Assembly (NCBI RefSeq): GCF_000472925.1
Contig: NZ_AXAS01000012.1
Span: forward strand, 124,001 to 188,000
Source of the DNA: Bradyrhizobium sp. Ec3.3
GTDB taxonomy: Bacteria; Pseudomonadota; Alphaproteobacteria; Rhizobiales; Xanthobacteraceae
DNA: 64,000 bases
Direction of reading: 5' to 3'
Shown here: piece after piece, positions 36,488 to 45,122 of the stretch
Layout: each line of letters opens with the position of its first letter
Numbering within the stretch: position 1 is the first letter of the stretch
The notes under the pieces: model-generated
The model's database searches: none
What the model was told of the DNA's origin: nothing
What the model saw: only the letters and a program-made list of their open reading frames with translations
Position numbers and translations under genes: made by a program

Positions 36488-36584
36488 GGTCAAAATGCGA
36501 AGAACTCAGTGTGAGCAAATCTGGTCCGCTGTAACCCACTGACCGGACCTCGACGAGGCGTGCGGACACGTTGCTGATGGGCCA
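36488..36584 (+). repeat. 97-bp inverted repeat, left copy
   Basis: Matches the reverse complement of 41034-41130 at 94 of 97 positions. Begins GGTCAAAATGCGA and ends GATGGGCCA. The right end lies 15 bp from the 3' end of the ABC substrate-binding protein gene. The pair encloses about 4.4 kb of accessory genes. Confidence 0.95.
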
Positions 36585-36599
36585 ATGGGCGACCTCAAC

Positions 36600-37589
36600 C
36601 TATTCAATCACCTCGTCGGCGCGGGCGAGCAATGAGGCAGGAATTTCGAGGCCAAGCGCCTTTGCAGTCTTGAGGTTTATGAACAGATCAAACTTGGTGG
36701 GCTGTTCGACGGGCAGGTCGGCTGGCTTGGCACCCTTAAGGATTTTGTCCACGTAGGTAGCGCAGCGCCGGTTGAAATCATTGATGTCTGCTCCATAAGA
36801 CATCAGTCCCCCGAGTTGCACAAACTCTTTACCCATAGCCATTATGGGGAGCCGATGCTCTGTTGCGAGATCAACAACGCGTCTTCGTTCGGTGTAGAGC
36901 ATCGGACTCGGAAACACGAGAAGAGCCTCGGCGTGCTCTCCGGCAATTGAGGAAAATGCCCGAGGAAACTCGTCGGGGCCGTGCACAGCGACACGTCGCA
37001 GCTGTACTCCGAGGGTCCGTGCCGCCTCCTCTGCTTCCTTCATCATGTCGGTCATCGTGCGCTCGCCATATGCCCCGGGATGCCACAAGATCGCTATCTG
37101 CGAAATCGCGGGGAGCGCTTCCTTGAGCAAGGCCAAGCGCTTTGGGACAAGCTGCGGGCCGAGGAACGTCAAGCCGGTGATGTTCCCTCCGGGTCGCGCG
37201 AGACTGGCCACAAGCCCGTCTCCGACAGGATCACCCATCACAGGCACAACAATCGGGATGGTGGTGGTCACTCGTTGCACAGCACGGGCGGAAAGCGAGT
37301 TCGTTGCGACGATTAGATCGATGTTGAGACCGACAAGTTCGCTCGCCAAGGCTGGATACCGCTCAACCTTTGAGTTGGCCGCCCGGACCTCCACGATGAT
37401 GTTTTGACCATCGATATAGCCGTGTTCGCGTAACCCTTGATAGAAGGCGTTGAGTCCCGCGCGTGTTTCGGGCATTTCAAGCGAGCCAGTCGTCAAGAAC
37501 GCGACCCGCGGAATTTTCTTCTGAGCCTCCGCCGCGCGCGGCCAGATCGCAGCGCCAGCGAGCACCGTGATAAAGTCGCGTCGCTTCAT
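36600..37589 (-). CDS. ABC transporter substrate-binding protein (ABC_sub_bind family)
   Basis: 329-aa exported binding protein of the pfam04392 type. The N-terminus MKRRDFITVLAGAAIWPRAAEA is a twin-arginine-like signal ending in a cleavage-like AEAQ. The mature part has two periplasmic-binding lobes (IPRVAFLTTGSLEMPETRAGL..., IVVPVMGDPVGDGLVASLARPGGNITGLT...). Large paralogue sets of this orphan family, without permease genes nearby, are usual in Bradyrhizobium; the same holds here. ATG 37589 has GGGGAG upstream. Ligand unknown. Confidence 0.9.
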   Translation of the reverse strand: MKRRDFITVLAGAAIWPRAAEAQKKIPRVAFLTTGSLEMPETRAGLNAFYQGLREHGYIDGQNIIVEVRAANSKVERYPALASELVGLNIDLIVATNSLSARAVQRVTTTIPIVVPVMGDPVGDGLVASLARPGGNITGLTFLGPQLVPKRLALLKEALPAISQIAILWHPGAYGERTMTDMMKEAEEAARTLGVQLRRVAVHGPDEFPRAFSSIAGEHAEALLVFPSPMLYTERRRVVDLATEHRLPIMAMGKEFVQLGGLMSYGADINDFNRRCATYVDKILKGAKPADLPVEQPTKFDLFINLKTAKALGLEIPASLLARADEVIE

Positions 37590-37767
37590 GCCAAACTCCC
37601 CGGCCGGGGCGACCAACAACCCGCTCAACGCAGCTTAACACATCGGAAAGCAGCAGGGACGGCCTCCAGCAAGGTTTTTGGAGCGGCCAGCTACTGGGCG
37701 ATGTCTCTTGTGGGTGGTAACAAGGCGACATGCCGGGTTCGGTGCCGCGTGTCTGCTTTACCACCCT

Positions 37768-37922
37768 GGCTGTGTGAAAACGCGAACTTTGGCGAACGGT
37801 GGAGAATCTACTTCTCAGATCACGCAGCACTAGAGCTCAGTATCGTCATCGTGGTCTCGGAAGCGGTGTAAGAAGGAATGCTTTTCTCCAAAGTTTGAGC
37901 GCCGTTGCGTTTTCACACAGCC
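37768..37922. mobile_element. 155-bp MITE-like element with 16-bp terminal inverted repeats
   Basis: GGCTGTGTGAAAACGC (37768-37783) and its exact reverse complement (37907-37922) bound a non-coding 155-bp segment; near both inner ends a GAACTTTGG/CCAAAGTTTG-like motif also recurs. It has no gene. It could be a miniature element mobilised in trans or an internally deleted insertion sequence. No clear target duplication is seen. It lies in the 360-bp space between the binding-protein gene and the PDZ-hydrolase gene, which is otherwise empty. Confidence 0.6.
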
Positions 37923-37949
37923 GAGACCCGAAGCGGACCTCGCTATTTC

Positions 37950-39314
37950 TCAACCGCTTCGGCCTGCTTGGGCCACCAGCCAATCACCGACGACCGGTTC
38001 GACCGCTGCCTGGTAAGCCGGATGTCGAGCTGGCGTTAGATCCCACGCCCGCGGAGCCTTGAAGCTCGTCGCTTGGTCGGCAGCGTCAGTCAGGTAGTGA
38101 TCCATGTGGTCGATAATCCGGAGCTCTCCGCGACCGGGGTGCGCGCGGTTGACGTCCTCTAGGATCGCTCGGCTGTCAGCCTCGCTGGTGATGAAATCCG
38201 CATTCCCGTAAACCACCAACACGGGTAGGTCGAGCGGGGCCCACAACGCCGGCAGGTTCAGGGCGGCGACGTTGCGCAAGTAGGCGTCTGAAGCCGGATA
38301 CTTGATCATCGCGGCAGCGGCGGGCCGTTCAGCGAGCAGCGCTGCGCGTGGCTGACCATCGATCAGCAGGCGATGCATCGCCCATTCCTTGAGCGCCATA
38401 CGTTTGGCCACCTCCGCCGGGGCAATCCCCTCGAGTTCGAGCTGCCGGCGCACGTTGACGAGTTCGTACTCGAACCATGTGGTACCCACGCCTTGCATGA
38501 CGACGATGCCTCTCACCGGCTCGCGTGCTGCGGCCATTGGGGCTTCTACGCTCCCAATGCTGTGGCCGAGGATAAAGACCCGCTCGGGGTCGACGTCGGC
38601 CCGTGCTTTGAGCATCTTCAGGCCGGCGATGTAACCGACGAGCTCGCCATCCAGATCGACCTCCTTGGCCGGAGGACCCTCGCTGTCGCCGACGCCGCTC
38701 TTCTCAACTCGCAGGGTGACGAAGCCGCGGCGAGTGAGGGCAGCGAGCAGGCGCCGGTATGGCTCGGCGACATCGTGATCTGGATCGAAGGAATAGTCGA
38801 CGCTGTAAGTGCCGATGCCGCCGATCAGCAGCACAGCCGGTCGCCGGCCGACAGCAGGCGCTTGCGGCGAGGTCATGATGGTGCGCCGGAGTCCGGTCGG
38901 TGTCGCCACGGCGTCGTAGGTGAAATCAATGCCGGGAGCGGTCTCGAACGGTACGCCGTCGAGCTTGATGGCAAGTGTGAGAGGTTGGCCGGCGCGGCGC
39001 AGCTCCACAGGAACGGTGTCGCCGGCGCGGTGCACTCCGACCGCTCGCAAGAAGTCGTCAACTGCGCCGAGCGGTTTACCGTCCACGGACACCACAACAT
39101 CGCCCGAGACGACGCCGGCTTGGGCGGCTGGCGAGCCGGCGATCACGCGCTCGGCCAGCACGCCGGGCCCAATCGAGTCGACGCCTGCCCGCAACGGCGA
39201 GGCCGTAATGCCTAGCAAGGCCCGCCGCCCAAGATCGAGACCCGACGCCGGGGCCCCCAAGGCCATAAATAGCAGGAGCGAGCCAAACAATCCGGTCAGG
39301 TGCTTACGGATCAC
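37950..39314 (-). CDS. Secreted PDZ-alpha/beta-hydrolase fusion protein
   Basis: 454-aa exported protein. Signal peptide at residues 1-25 (LTGLFGSLLLFMALGAPASG). Residues about 30-115 form a PDZ domain (VLAERVIAGSPAAQAGVVSGDVVVSVDG). Residues about 130-450 are an alpha/beta-hydrolase with nucleophile in FILGHSIGSVEA, an acid in VVYGNADFITSEAD, and a His in IDHMDHYLTD. PDZ fused to an esterase-like domain suggests a periplasmic enzyme directed to peptide C-termini or a substrate gate; the reaction is unknown. Codon use is a little less GC-extreme than in core genes. Confidence 0.85.
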   Translation of the reverse strand: MIRKHLTGLFGSLLLFMALGAPASGLDLGRRALLGITASPLRAGVDSIGPGVLAERVIAGSPAAQAGVVSGDVVVSVDGKPLGAVDDFLRAVGVHRAGDTVPVELRRAGQPLTLAIKLDGVPFETAPGIDFTYDAVATPTGLRRTIMTSPQAPAVGRRPAVLLIGGIGTYSVDYSFDPDHDVAEPYRRLLAALTRRGFVTLRVEKSGVGDSEGPPAKEVDLDGELVGYIAGLKMLKARADVDPERVFILGHSIGSVEAPMAAAREPVRGIVVMQGVGTTWFEYELVNVRRQLELEGIAPAEVAKRMALKEWAMHRLLIDGQPRAALLAERPAAAAMIKYPASDAYLRNVAALNLPALWAPLDLPVLVVYGNADFITSEADSRAILEDVNRAHPGRGELRIIDHMDHYLTDAADQATSFKAPRAWDLTPARHPAYQAAVEPVVGDWLVAQAGRSG

Positions 39315-39626
39315 GTCGACCTCCTCGCAGAAGCAGTTTGGAGCGTGGCAGCATATGGAGGATACGCAGTTGTCGCAATCGCTGCAGCGTCAGCTTCTGG
39401 CCCCTCGCGTCATTTGCTGCTTCTGCACAAATGCGGGCGGGGACCGAAGCGAACATCGATTGGTAGCGAGAACTGCCCGGCTCAGTCGCGAGTGACCCAA
39501 CTGAGACATGTGCGCCGCAGGATTGTTGCGATGCAGAGCACGTGGATATAAAAAAGGACTACGGCGGCAAGATCGTCCGCAACGCCAACGGCGCGACGCC
39601 CCTCCCAGCATCCGGTACCTAATCGC
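39315..39626. other. 312-bp intergenic stretch
   Basis: No complete gene. A short frame at 39542-39622 (GTG start, peptide beginning VDIKKDYGGKIVRNANG) reads like a fragment of a gene 3' end but has no ribosome-binding site; it may be a relic. No terminator or known repeat is seen. Confidence 0.4.
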
Positions 39627-40166
39627 ATGACCAAAGCGCGCGCCGTGCCCATGCCCAGCAACAGCGTGCTTGCGCCGCTTTACGCGGGCGCGGACCTTTT
39701 GGACGCCTTTGCAATTCCACTGCCGGCGGGGGCCAGCGATGATCTAGAGGTGCTGGCACGCGCCGCGCTCGAGCGACAGGCGTGGTGGATTCGTGCGCTC
39801 ACTCGTGTTCGCGATGTGGTGATGGCGACAGTCGCCGTCAAATCGTCGCGCGCCGTCGGTCTTGCCGCAGCGGCGCGTGGGCCGGTTATCGGCTTCTTCC
39901 CGGTGCTGTCAAAGAGCGCGACGGAGTTGGTAGTGGGCGCGGATGACTGGCATCTCGACTTCCGCGTCACCATCCAACTTCGCGCCGATGCAGCAAATGG
40001 GCGCGAGCTGGTCGCGGGTACCGTGGTGCATTGCCATAACCGACTGGGGCGTATCTATCTTACGACGATAGCACCGTTTCATCGCGTGATTGTGCGGGCC
40101 AGTTTAGAACAGGCGGCAAGAGCAATGAAGATTTCAGCATGCTTTGGTGGTCGCGACTGGCTGTAG
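39627..40166 (+). CDS. DUF2867 family protein
   Basis: 179-aa protein. SDDLEVLARAALERQAWWIRALTRVRD, DWHLDFRVTIQLR, TVVHCHNRLGRIYLTTIAPFHRVIVRASLEQA match the DUF2867 family, whose members occur alone or fused to NAD-binding domains; function unknown. No signal peptide. It lies inside the segment bounded by 97-bp inverted repeats. Confidence 0.85.
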   Translation: MTKARAVPMPSNSVLAPLYAGADLLDAFAIPLPAGASDDLEVLARAALERQAWWIRALTRVRDVVMATVAVKSSRAVGLAAAARGPVIGFFPVLSKSATELVVGADDWHLDFRVTIQLRADAANGRELVAGTVVHCHNRLGRIYLTTIAPFHRVIVRASLEQAARAMKISACFGGRDWL

Positions 40167-40318
40167 TCGGCCATTAGACGCCTACGACCCACTGCTGGGA
40201 CGCTCGTGATTTCTGTCACAGATTGAGAAACCGCCCTCCGATATCAACACGAGCAGTGGAGGAACTGGCGTGCTTTGAGCCAGACGTTGTTCACATGAGA
40301 GGGGAGGAAGATCACGTC

Positions 40319-40381
40319 ATGCCAGCATTGATTATCGGAGTGTTTCTCGTTGCTGCGTTCGCGATCAGTAGGCTCGTTTAG
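40319..40381 (+). CDS. Possible 20-aa membrane peptide
   Basis: MPALIIGVFLVAAFAISRLV, a single hydrophobic helix with a C-terminal Arg. A purine-rich GGGGAGGAAG lies 10-20 bp before ATG 40319; an in-frame ATG at 40295 gives an 8-residue longer form. Too short to prove by sequence, but the ribosome-binding site and clean helix make it plausible. The rest of 40167-40518 holds nothing recognisable. Confidence 0.35.
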   Translation: MPALIIGVFLVAAFAISRLV

Positions 40382-40518
40382 TAAATTGAAGTTTGCTCCT
40401 CGAAGTCTTTCAAAGCACGCTGCGCATGGTGAGACGCATCACAGATTGAATAGCAAGGCCGCGCCTATTCTTCGCCATAAAGGGAATGGTCCCTCAGATA
40501 GTAGCAGGAGCATTCAAT

Positions 40519-40710
40519 ATGGGAGAGATTATTCGATTTGTCTCAAAGTCTGAGCGCGAGCAAGCCCGCTTAGTTCGAGAAGCCCTTGCGATATATGACA
40601 GCATCTTCCCGGCGGCTGATCCGGTCAGGGAGCAGCATGACAAGGCATCGATAAGTCATACGGTCAGCGGCACCAAAGCCCATCGCAGCGACGGGGGTCC
40701 CCTGTCGTGA
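40519..40710 (+). CDS. Small hypothetical protein (MGEIIRF type)
   Basis: 63-aa soluble protein MGEIIRFVSKSEREQARLVREALAIYDSIFP, an N-terminal strand followed by an amphipathic helix and a disordered tail. I recognise this as a short protein common in Bradyrhizobium. CAGGAG lies upstream of ATG 40519. Its stop overlaps the next gene's GTG start by four bases (GTGA), so the two are translationally coupled. Confidence 0.7.
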   Translation: MGEIIRFVSKSEREQARLVREALAIYDSIFPAADPVREQHDKASISHTVSGTKAHRSDGGPLS

Positions 40711-40916
40711 TCAAGGTCATCGCCGTGCTCTGCAGTCTCTCTTCTCCGACAGATTGCCACGAGCAGATCGTCACCACCTCGGACTTCGCCGACATCTCGA
40801 TGCAGTCCTGCCTGATGGGGGCGCCACAGCTCGCCGAGTGGATGAACCAGCATCCGGCAGAGCGCCTGGCGGCATGGCGCTGCGTGATTGGTAACCAGGA
40901 TCGCAGGGGAGCTTAG
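40707..40916 (+). CDS. Small cysteine-containing hypothetical protein
   Basis: 69-aa protein (GTG start): MIKVIAVLCSLSSPTDCHEQIV, FADISMQSCLMGAPQLAEWMNQHPAERLAAWRC. Four cysteines and a short hydrophobic N-terminus. I recall similar short proteins in Bradyrhizobium; function unknown. It is coupled to the preceding 63-aa gene through GTGA. Confidence 0.65.
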   Translation: MIKVIAVLCSLSSPTDCHEQIVTTSDFADISMQSCLMGAPQLAEWMNQHPAERLAAWRCVIGNQDRRGA

Positions 40917-41033
40917 GGTGGGAAGCAGCCTCCCCATTTGAACCGCTTAACCACGACCGCTGCGGTTCCTGACTGGGACCGTTCAATGGCCATCATCGGG
41001 TAAGTTCTTGTTTGCGGAGCATGAGTCCGGAAG

Positions 41034-41130
41034 TGGCCCATCGGCAACGTGTCCGCACGCCGCGTCGAGGTCCGGTCAGTGGGTTACAGCGGACCAGATT
41101 TGCTCACACTGAGTTCGTCGCATTTTGACC
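41034..41130 (-). repeat. 97-bp inverted repeat, right copy
   Basis: Reverse complement of 36488-36584 with 3 mismatches in 97 bp. It separates the small coupled genes from the arylsulfatase gene. Confidence 0.95.
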
Positions 41131-41245
41131 CCATCTCGGACATTGGAACCGGACCAACTAAAAGCTGGCGCGTTGATTTAGGTCAAATGGTGTCATCCTG
41201 GCGATGACACGCTCTGGCAGGCCTTACCGCAATGGAGTGCTGGAC

Positions 41246-43696
41246 ATGAGCATCCATCGCAGCGTACTTGCGGTCGCAGCAACTTTTTTCGCCCTCGGTT
41301 GCGTCTCAACATCAGCTCAGCAGGTCACCGGCGTTCCAGGATCGCCCAGTGCCACCACCACGATAGACGGCAACCAGCTCCCGCCGCCCGACCCGAAATT
41401 CGGCGGGGTGATCAAGGAGAGTGCCTCGGAGTCGAAGCCTTGGTGGCCGCCGCGCGTCGTGCCTCCCAAGGGTGCGCCCAACGTGCTGCTGATCATGACC
41501 GATGACCAGGGCTTTGGGGCACCCGGCACCTTTGGCGGTGTCATACCCACTCCAACCATGGATCGCATCGCGCAGGCCGGACTGCGCTACACCAACTTCC
41601 ACTCGACGTCGCTTTGCTCGCCGACGCGGGCCGCGATTATCACGGGACGCAACCATCACTCGGTGGGCTTCGGCGTCGTTGGCGAAATCGCAACAGGTTT
41701 CCCAGGTTACGACTCGATCATTCCGATCGAGAAAGGCACGATCGGCACCATCTTGAAGGCGAACGGGTATGCGACCTCGTGGTTCGGCAAGGACCACAAC
41801 ACACCCTTCTATCAGGCGAGCCAGGCAGGGCCGTTCGATCAATGGCCGAATGGTATGGGCTTCGACTATTTCTACGGTTTTGTCGGTGGCGATGCGAGCC
41901 AGTGGCAGCCGAACCTGTTCCGCAATACGACGGCCATCTACCCCTTCCTCAACAATCCCGGGTGGAACCTGGAGACGGCGATGGCCGACGAGGCGATCCA
42001 GCACATTAAGCAACTCAAGGAGATTGCTCCGGGCAAGCCCTGGTTCGTCTACTACGTGCCGGGCGCGACCCATGCGCCTCATCACCCGACTGCTGAGTGG
42101 GTGAAGAAGATCAGCGACATGCATCTCTTCGACGAGGGCTGGAATAAGGTCCGCGAGAAAATCTTTGCCAATCAGAAGCGGCTGGGGATCATGCCCGAGA
42201 ATGCCAAGCTGACCCCCTGGCCGAAAGATTTGCCTGAATGGGACTCCCTGAGCTGGGACGAGAAGAAGCTCTTCATCAAGCAAGCGGACGTCTATGGAGC
42301 CTATCTCGCCTACGCCGACCATGAGATCGGACGGGTCGTCCAGGCCGTCGAAGACCTCGGTGAACTCGACAACACCTTGATTATCTACATCGGCGGCGAC
42401 AACGGCGCGAGTGCCGAGGGCATGCTCAACGGAACGCCGAATGAATTCACGACTTTCAACGGCATTGCCGTTCCGGTGAAGGATCAGTTCCTCTGGTATC
42501 CGTTCTGGGGATCGGAGCGGACGTTCCCGCATTACGCGGCTGAATGGGCCTGGGCGATGGACACGCCCTTCAAGTGGGTGAAGCAGGTGGCATCACACTT
42601 CGGCGGGACGGCTCAGGGCGTGGTCATGTCCTGGCCCGGCCACATCACGGATTTGGGCGGGATCCGCCGCCAGTTCCATCACGTCATTGACGTCGTGCCG
42701 ACCATCCTCGAGGCGACCGGCATTCCGCAACCCGACACCCTCAACGGGATCAAGCAGATTCCGATTGAAGGCGTGAGCATGGCGTACGCGTGGGACAATG
42801 CGAACGCCGCCGCACCCACCCGGCACACCACGCAATATTTCGAGATGCTCGGCAATCGCGCCATCTATCAGGACGGATGGGTGGCCACCACGACGCCTGC
42901 GACGCTCCCGTGGGAGCTGAGCACCAAGACGCCACCGAACGTGATCACCGGATACAATTGGGAGCTCTACAACGTCCAGGAGGATCCGACGCAGTCTAAT
43001 GACCTTGCTACCAAGATGCCGGACAAGCTCAAGCAGATGCAGGATGCCTTCTACGCCGAGGCGAAGAAGTACAACGTGCTGCCGCTCGACAACACAACGC
43101 TTACTCGCTGGAACACGCCTCGTCCGAGCCTCACGGCAGGACGCACGGTCTTTACCTATTCGGGCGAACTGATCGGCACGCCGGCCAGCGCAGCGCCCAA
43201 CATCCTAGACAAGAGCTACACCATCACTGCCGAAGTCGACATCCCCGAGGGTGGCGCGGAGGGTATGATCGTCACGCAGGGCGGACGCTTCGGCGGCTAC
43301 GGCCTTTTCCTGAGCAAAGGCGAGTTCGGATTTGATCGCGGCAGGGTGGTGTTCTTGTACAACCTGCTCGATCTCAAGCGCACGATGTGGGAGGGGCCTG
43401 AATTGACCGCTGGCAAACACACCATCGTGTTCGATTTCAAATCCGCTGAGCCAGGTTTGGGCAAGGGCGGTACCGGCGTGCTATCTGTCGATGGCAAGGA
43501 AGTGGCCCGGAATTCGATGGAGCACACCACCCCGATCACCTTCCCCGAGGATGAAAGCTTCGACATCGGCCAGGACACGCGGACCGGATTGGCACTGATC
43601 GAGTATCGCTACGATCCTCCGTTCAAGTTCACCGGCAAGATCAACAAGCTGACGTTCAAGCTTGAACCGGAGCCGCAAACGCAGGGTAAGAATTAG
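41246..43696 (+). CDS. Arylsulfatase (exported, FGE-dependent type I sulfatase)
   Basis: 816-aa exported sulfatase. Signal peptide at residues 1-24 (VLAVAATFFALGCVSTSA, cut before QQ). The domain starts PNVLLIMTDDQGFGAPGTFGG (metal-binding Asp pair); the formylglycine motif is C124-S-P-T-R128, followed by AIITGRNHHSVG. Asp/Asn ligands recur in IGGDNGASAEGM. A C-terminal beta-rich domain of about 180 residues follows. Activation requires a formylglycine-generating enzyme, not present in this window. It would release sulfate from aryl or alkyl sulfate esters. GGAG precedes ATG 41246. Confidence 0.94.
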   Translation: MSIHRSVLAVAATFFALGCVSTSAQQVTGVPGSPSATTTIDGNQLPPPDPKFGGVIKESASESKPWWPPRVVPPKGAPNVLLIMTDDQGFGAPGTFGGVIPTPTMDRIAQAGLRYTNFHSTSLCSPTRAAIITGRNHHSVGFGVVGEIATGFPGYDSIIPIEKGTIGTILKANGYATSWFGKDHNTPFYQASQAGPFDQWPNGMGFDYFYGFVGGDASQWQPNLFRNTTAIYPFLNNPGWNLETAMADEAIQHIKQLKEIAPGKPWFVYYVPGATHAPHHPTAEWVKKISDMHLFDEGWNKVREKIFANQKRLGIMPENAKLTPWPKDLPEWDSLSWDEKKLFIKQADVYGAYLAYADHEIGRVVQAVEDLGELDNTLIIYIGGDNGASAEGMLNGTPNEFTTFNGIAVPVKDQFLWYPFWGSERTFPHYAAEWAWAMDTPFKWVKQVASHFGGTAQGVVMSWPGHITDLGGIRRQFHHVIDVVPTILEATGIPQPDTLNGIKQIPIEGVSMAYAWDNANAAAPTRHTTQYFEMLGNRAIYQDGWVATTTPATLPWELSTKTPPNVITGYNWELYNVQEDPTQSNDLATKMPDKLKQMQDAFYAEAKKYNVLPLDNTTLTRWNTPRPSLTAGRTVFTYSGELIGTPASAAPNILDKSYTITAEVDIPEGGAEGMIVTQGGRFGGYGLFLSKGEFGFDRGRVVFLYNLLDLKRTMWEGPELTAGKHTIVFDFKSAEPGLGKGGTGVLSVDGKEVARNSMEHTTPITFPEDESFDIGQDTRTGLALIEYRYDPPFKFTGKINKLTFKLEPEPQTQGKN

Positions 43697-43731
43697 CAAC
43701 TTATCGCAAGCGCGATTAATGCAATGGCGCG

Positions 43732-44073
43732 ATGAAAAAGATCCTGGTTTTCGCTGCTGTCGCCGAGGCTGCCACAGGATTGGCATTGCTACTTGCTCCG
43801 TCTCTGGTGGGCCAGATGTTGCTCGGTCAACAACTTGCCGGGGTTGCAGTACCGATAGCGCGGGTCACCGGCATCGCCCTGATTGCTCTAGGAATAGCTT
43901 GCTGGCCAGCCACGCCACTCGTCGGGATGCTCGCGTATAGCTCAATCGTAACGCTGTATTTGGGTTACGTCGCTCTCGCGGGCGAGTTTGTGGGGGTGCT
44001 TCTTTGGCCCGCCGTCGTGTTTCATGCAGTCCTGTCGATCCTTCTTGGTCGGGCTCGGTTTGCCCCAAACTAG
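43732..44073 (+). CDS. Small membrane protein downstream of arylsulfatase
   Basis: 113-aa protein with four transmembrane helices (LVFAAVAEAATGLALLLAPSL, IARVTGIALIALGIACW, LVGMLAYSSIVTLYLGYVAL, VGVLLWPAVVFHAVLSILLG). It begins 35 bp after the sulfatase stop on the same strand and is probably co-transcribed. No function is recognised. Confidence 0.75.
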   Translation: MKKILVFAAVAEAATGLALLLAPSLVGQMLLGQQLAGVAVPIARVTGIALIALGIACWPATPLVGMLAYSSIVTLYLGYVALAGEFVGVLLWPAVVFHAVLSILLGRARFAPN

Positions 44074-44131
44074 AGATGCCCAAGATCGGGTAGTTTCGAT
44101 ATGTCGGCTTGCGCCCCAAGCGGCGCTTGAG

Positions 44132-44175
44132 GGATGTCTGCTATTCCGCCGCTATCAGCGGATAAGCAGACATCC
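44132..44175. repeat. Large palindrome
   Basis: GGATGTCTGCTATTCCGC and an almost exact inverted copy form a roughly 18-bp stem with an 8-bp loop, between the sulfatase-linked gene and the convergent 158-aa gene. It lacks a T-run; it could be a repeat element or a structural RNA end. Confidence 0.55.
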
Positions 44176-44269
44176 AGCCAACCGACCGGCGGTGACGCGA
44201 CTGTATTTGGCCGCCAACGCCGACGCGAGCCGTCAACCTCCTTGTCAGAAGCCTGCGGATGTTACGCTG

Positions 44270-44746
44270 TTATGTGCCGGGAGTTTTAACGACCAGCTTG
44301 ATGTTTAACAGGGTGACTCCCTTGAACGGGTTCGGCGCGCTTTCGATCGTTCCTGTGCCCGTAGCGTTCGCATAGGCACCTGTACCCGAAAGGATCGTAT
44401 ACTCGCCCTTTGACTTGCCGTCCTTAGCCGAGCCGCTGTAACGCGCCGTGATCGAACCCTCCTCGAACGTGTAAGTGCTATAGCCGAAGAAGGAGCCCGA
44501 GCCTTTGAGCATGTCCGAGGTATTCACGAACTCTTTCACCCCGATACGGCCGTCATTGAAGACGGCGACGCCAAACAATTTGCCCGACGCAACCGTCTGT
44601 CCCTCGACGTTTGCGACCTCTAAGACCTTGACGTCGATCGGCTTAGTGACGAGTTTGAACTCAAGGACCTCCTCACCCGCGAAGGCGTTCGAAGCTGCGG
44701 CGGCAAGCGCGGCTGATAAGAAATAGGAAGCGTAGCGTATTCGCAT
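44270..44746 (-). CDS. Secreted hypothetical protein, possible allene-oxide-cyclase-like barrel
   Basis: 158-aa exported protein: signal peptide MRIRYASYFLSAALAAAASNAFA, then a beta-rich domain (LEFKLVTKPIDVKVLEVAN, GSGSFFGYSTYTFEEGSITARYSG, GEYTILSGTGAYANATGTGTIES). The GEYTILSGTGAYANATG segment resembles allene-oxide-cyclase/dirigent-like barrels, which bind small hydrophobic molecules; this is a weak similarity only. ATG 44746 has a clear GGAGGGAA Shine-Dalgarno. Function unknown. Confidence 0.78.
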   Translation of the reverse strand: MRIRYASYFLSAALAAAASNAFAGEEVLEFKLVTKPIDVKVLEVANVEGQTVASGKLFGVAVFNDGRIGVKEFVNTSDMLKGSGSFFGYSTYTFEEGSITARYSGSAKDGKSKGEYTILSGTGAYANATGTGTIESAPNPFKGVTLLNIKLVVKTPGT

Positions 44747-45122
44747 GATCTTCCCTCCAAATTAACTGAAAAAGATAGTGTCCCGCTCTGGCGGGAAGTC
44801 GATTACTAGCACAACCCAAAATGGCTTTGGGCCAAAACATCGGACAGTCATCTTGACGCGATAAGTTATCTCGCGGCTACCTTATCATCCAAGGCGCACC
44901 GCATCCAAAGGCTATCGCTGCGATCAATCGACTCAACATCATGTGCGTTAGTTCCTTGCTCATCGCTTTCGCAGGGACACGTGTCGCCGAGCGCGCCGAG
45001 CAAAAAAGCTTGGACAATGAAACAAAGCCTGGTGGCTCATTCCACTCGTCCGCCTTGGCAAGACAGGCGGATGCGATCTCGCGTCGGACCTGATCGACGA
45101 CGGCGTCGCACGCCCCAGCCTT
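44747..45122. other. 376-bp intergenic stretch
   Basis: No gene, terminator or repeat is recognised. It contains the promoter region for the minus-strand secreted protein (right of 44746) and the 3' flank of the DUF6745-like gene. Confidence 0.45.

Noticed and set aside
36571..36756. 61-aa frame with TYSITSSARASNE-type sequence
   Set aside because: It is the antisense of the 3' end of an ABC binding-protein gene; similar shadows recur wherever this gene family occurs.
40519..40916. Toxin-antitoxin operon call for the two coupled small genes
   Set aside because: Only size and coupling support it; neither protein shows a known toxin or antitoxin fold.
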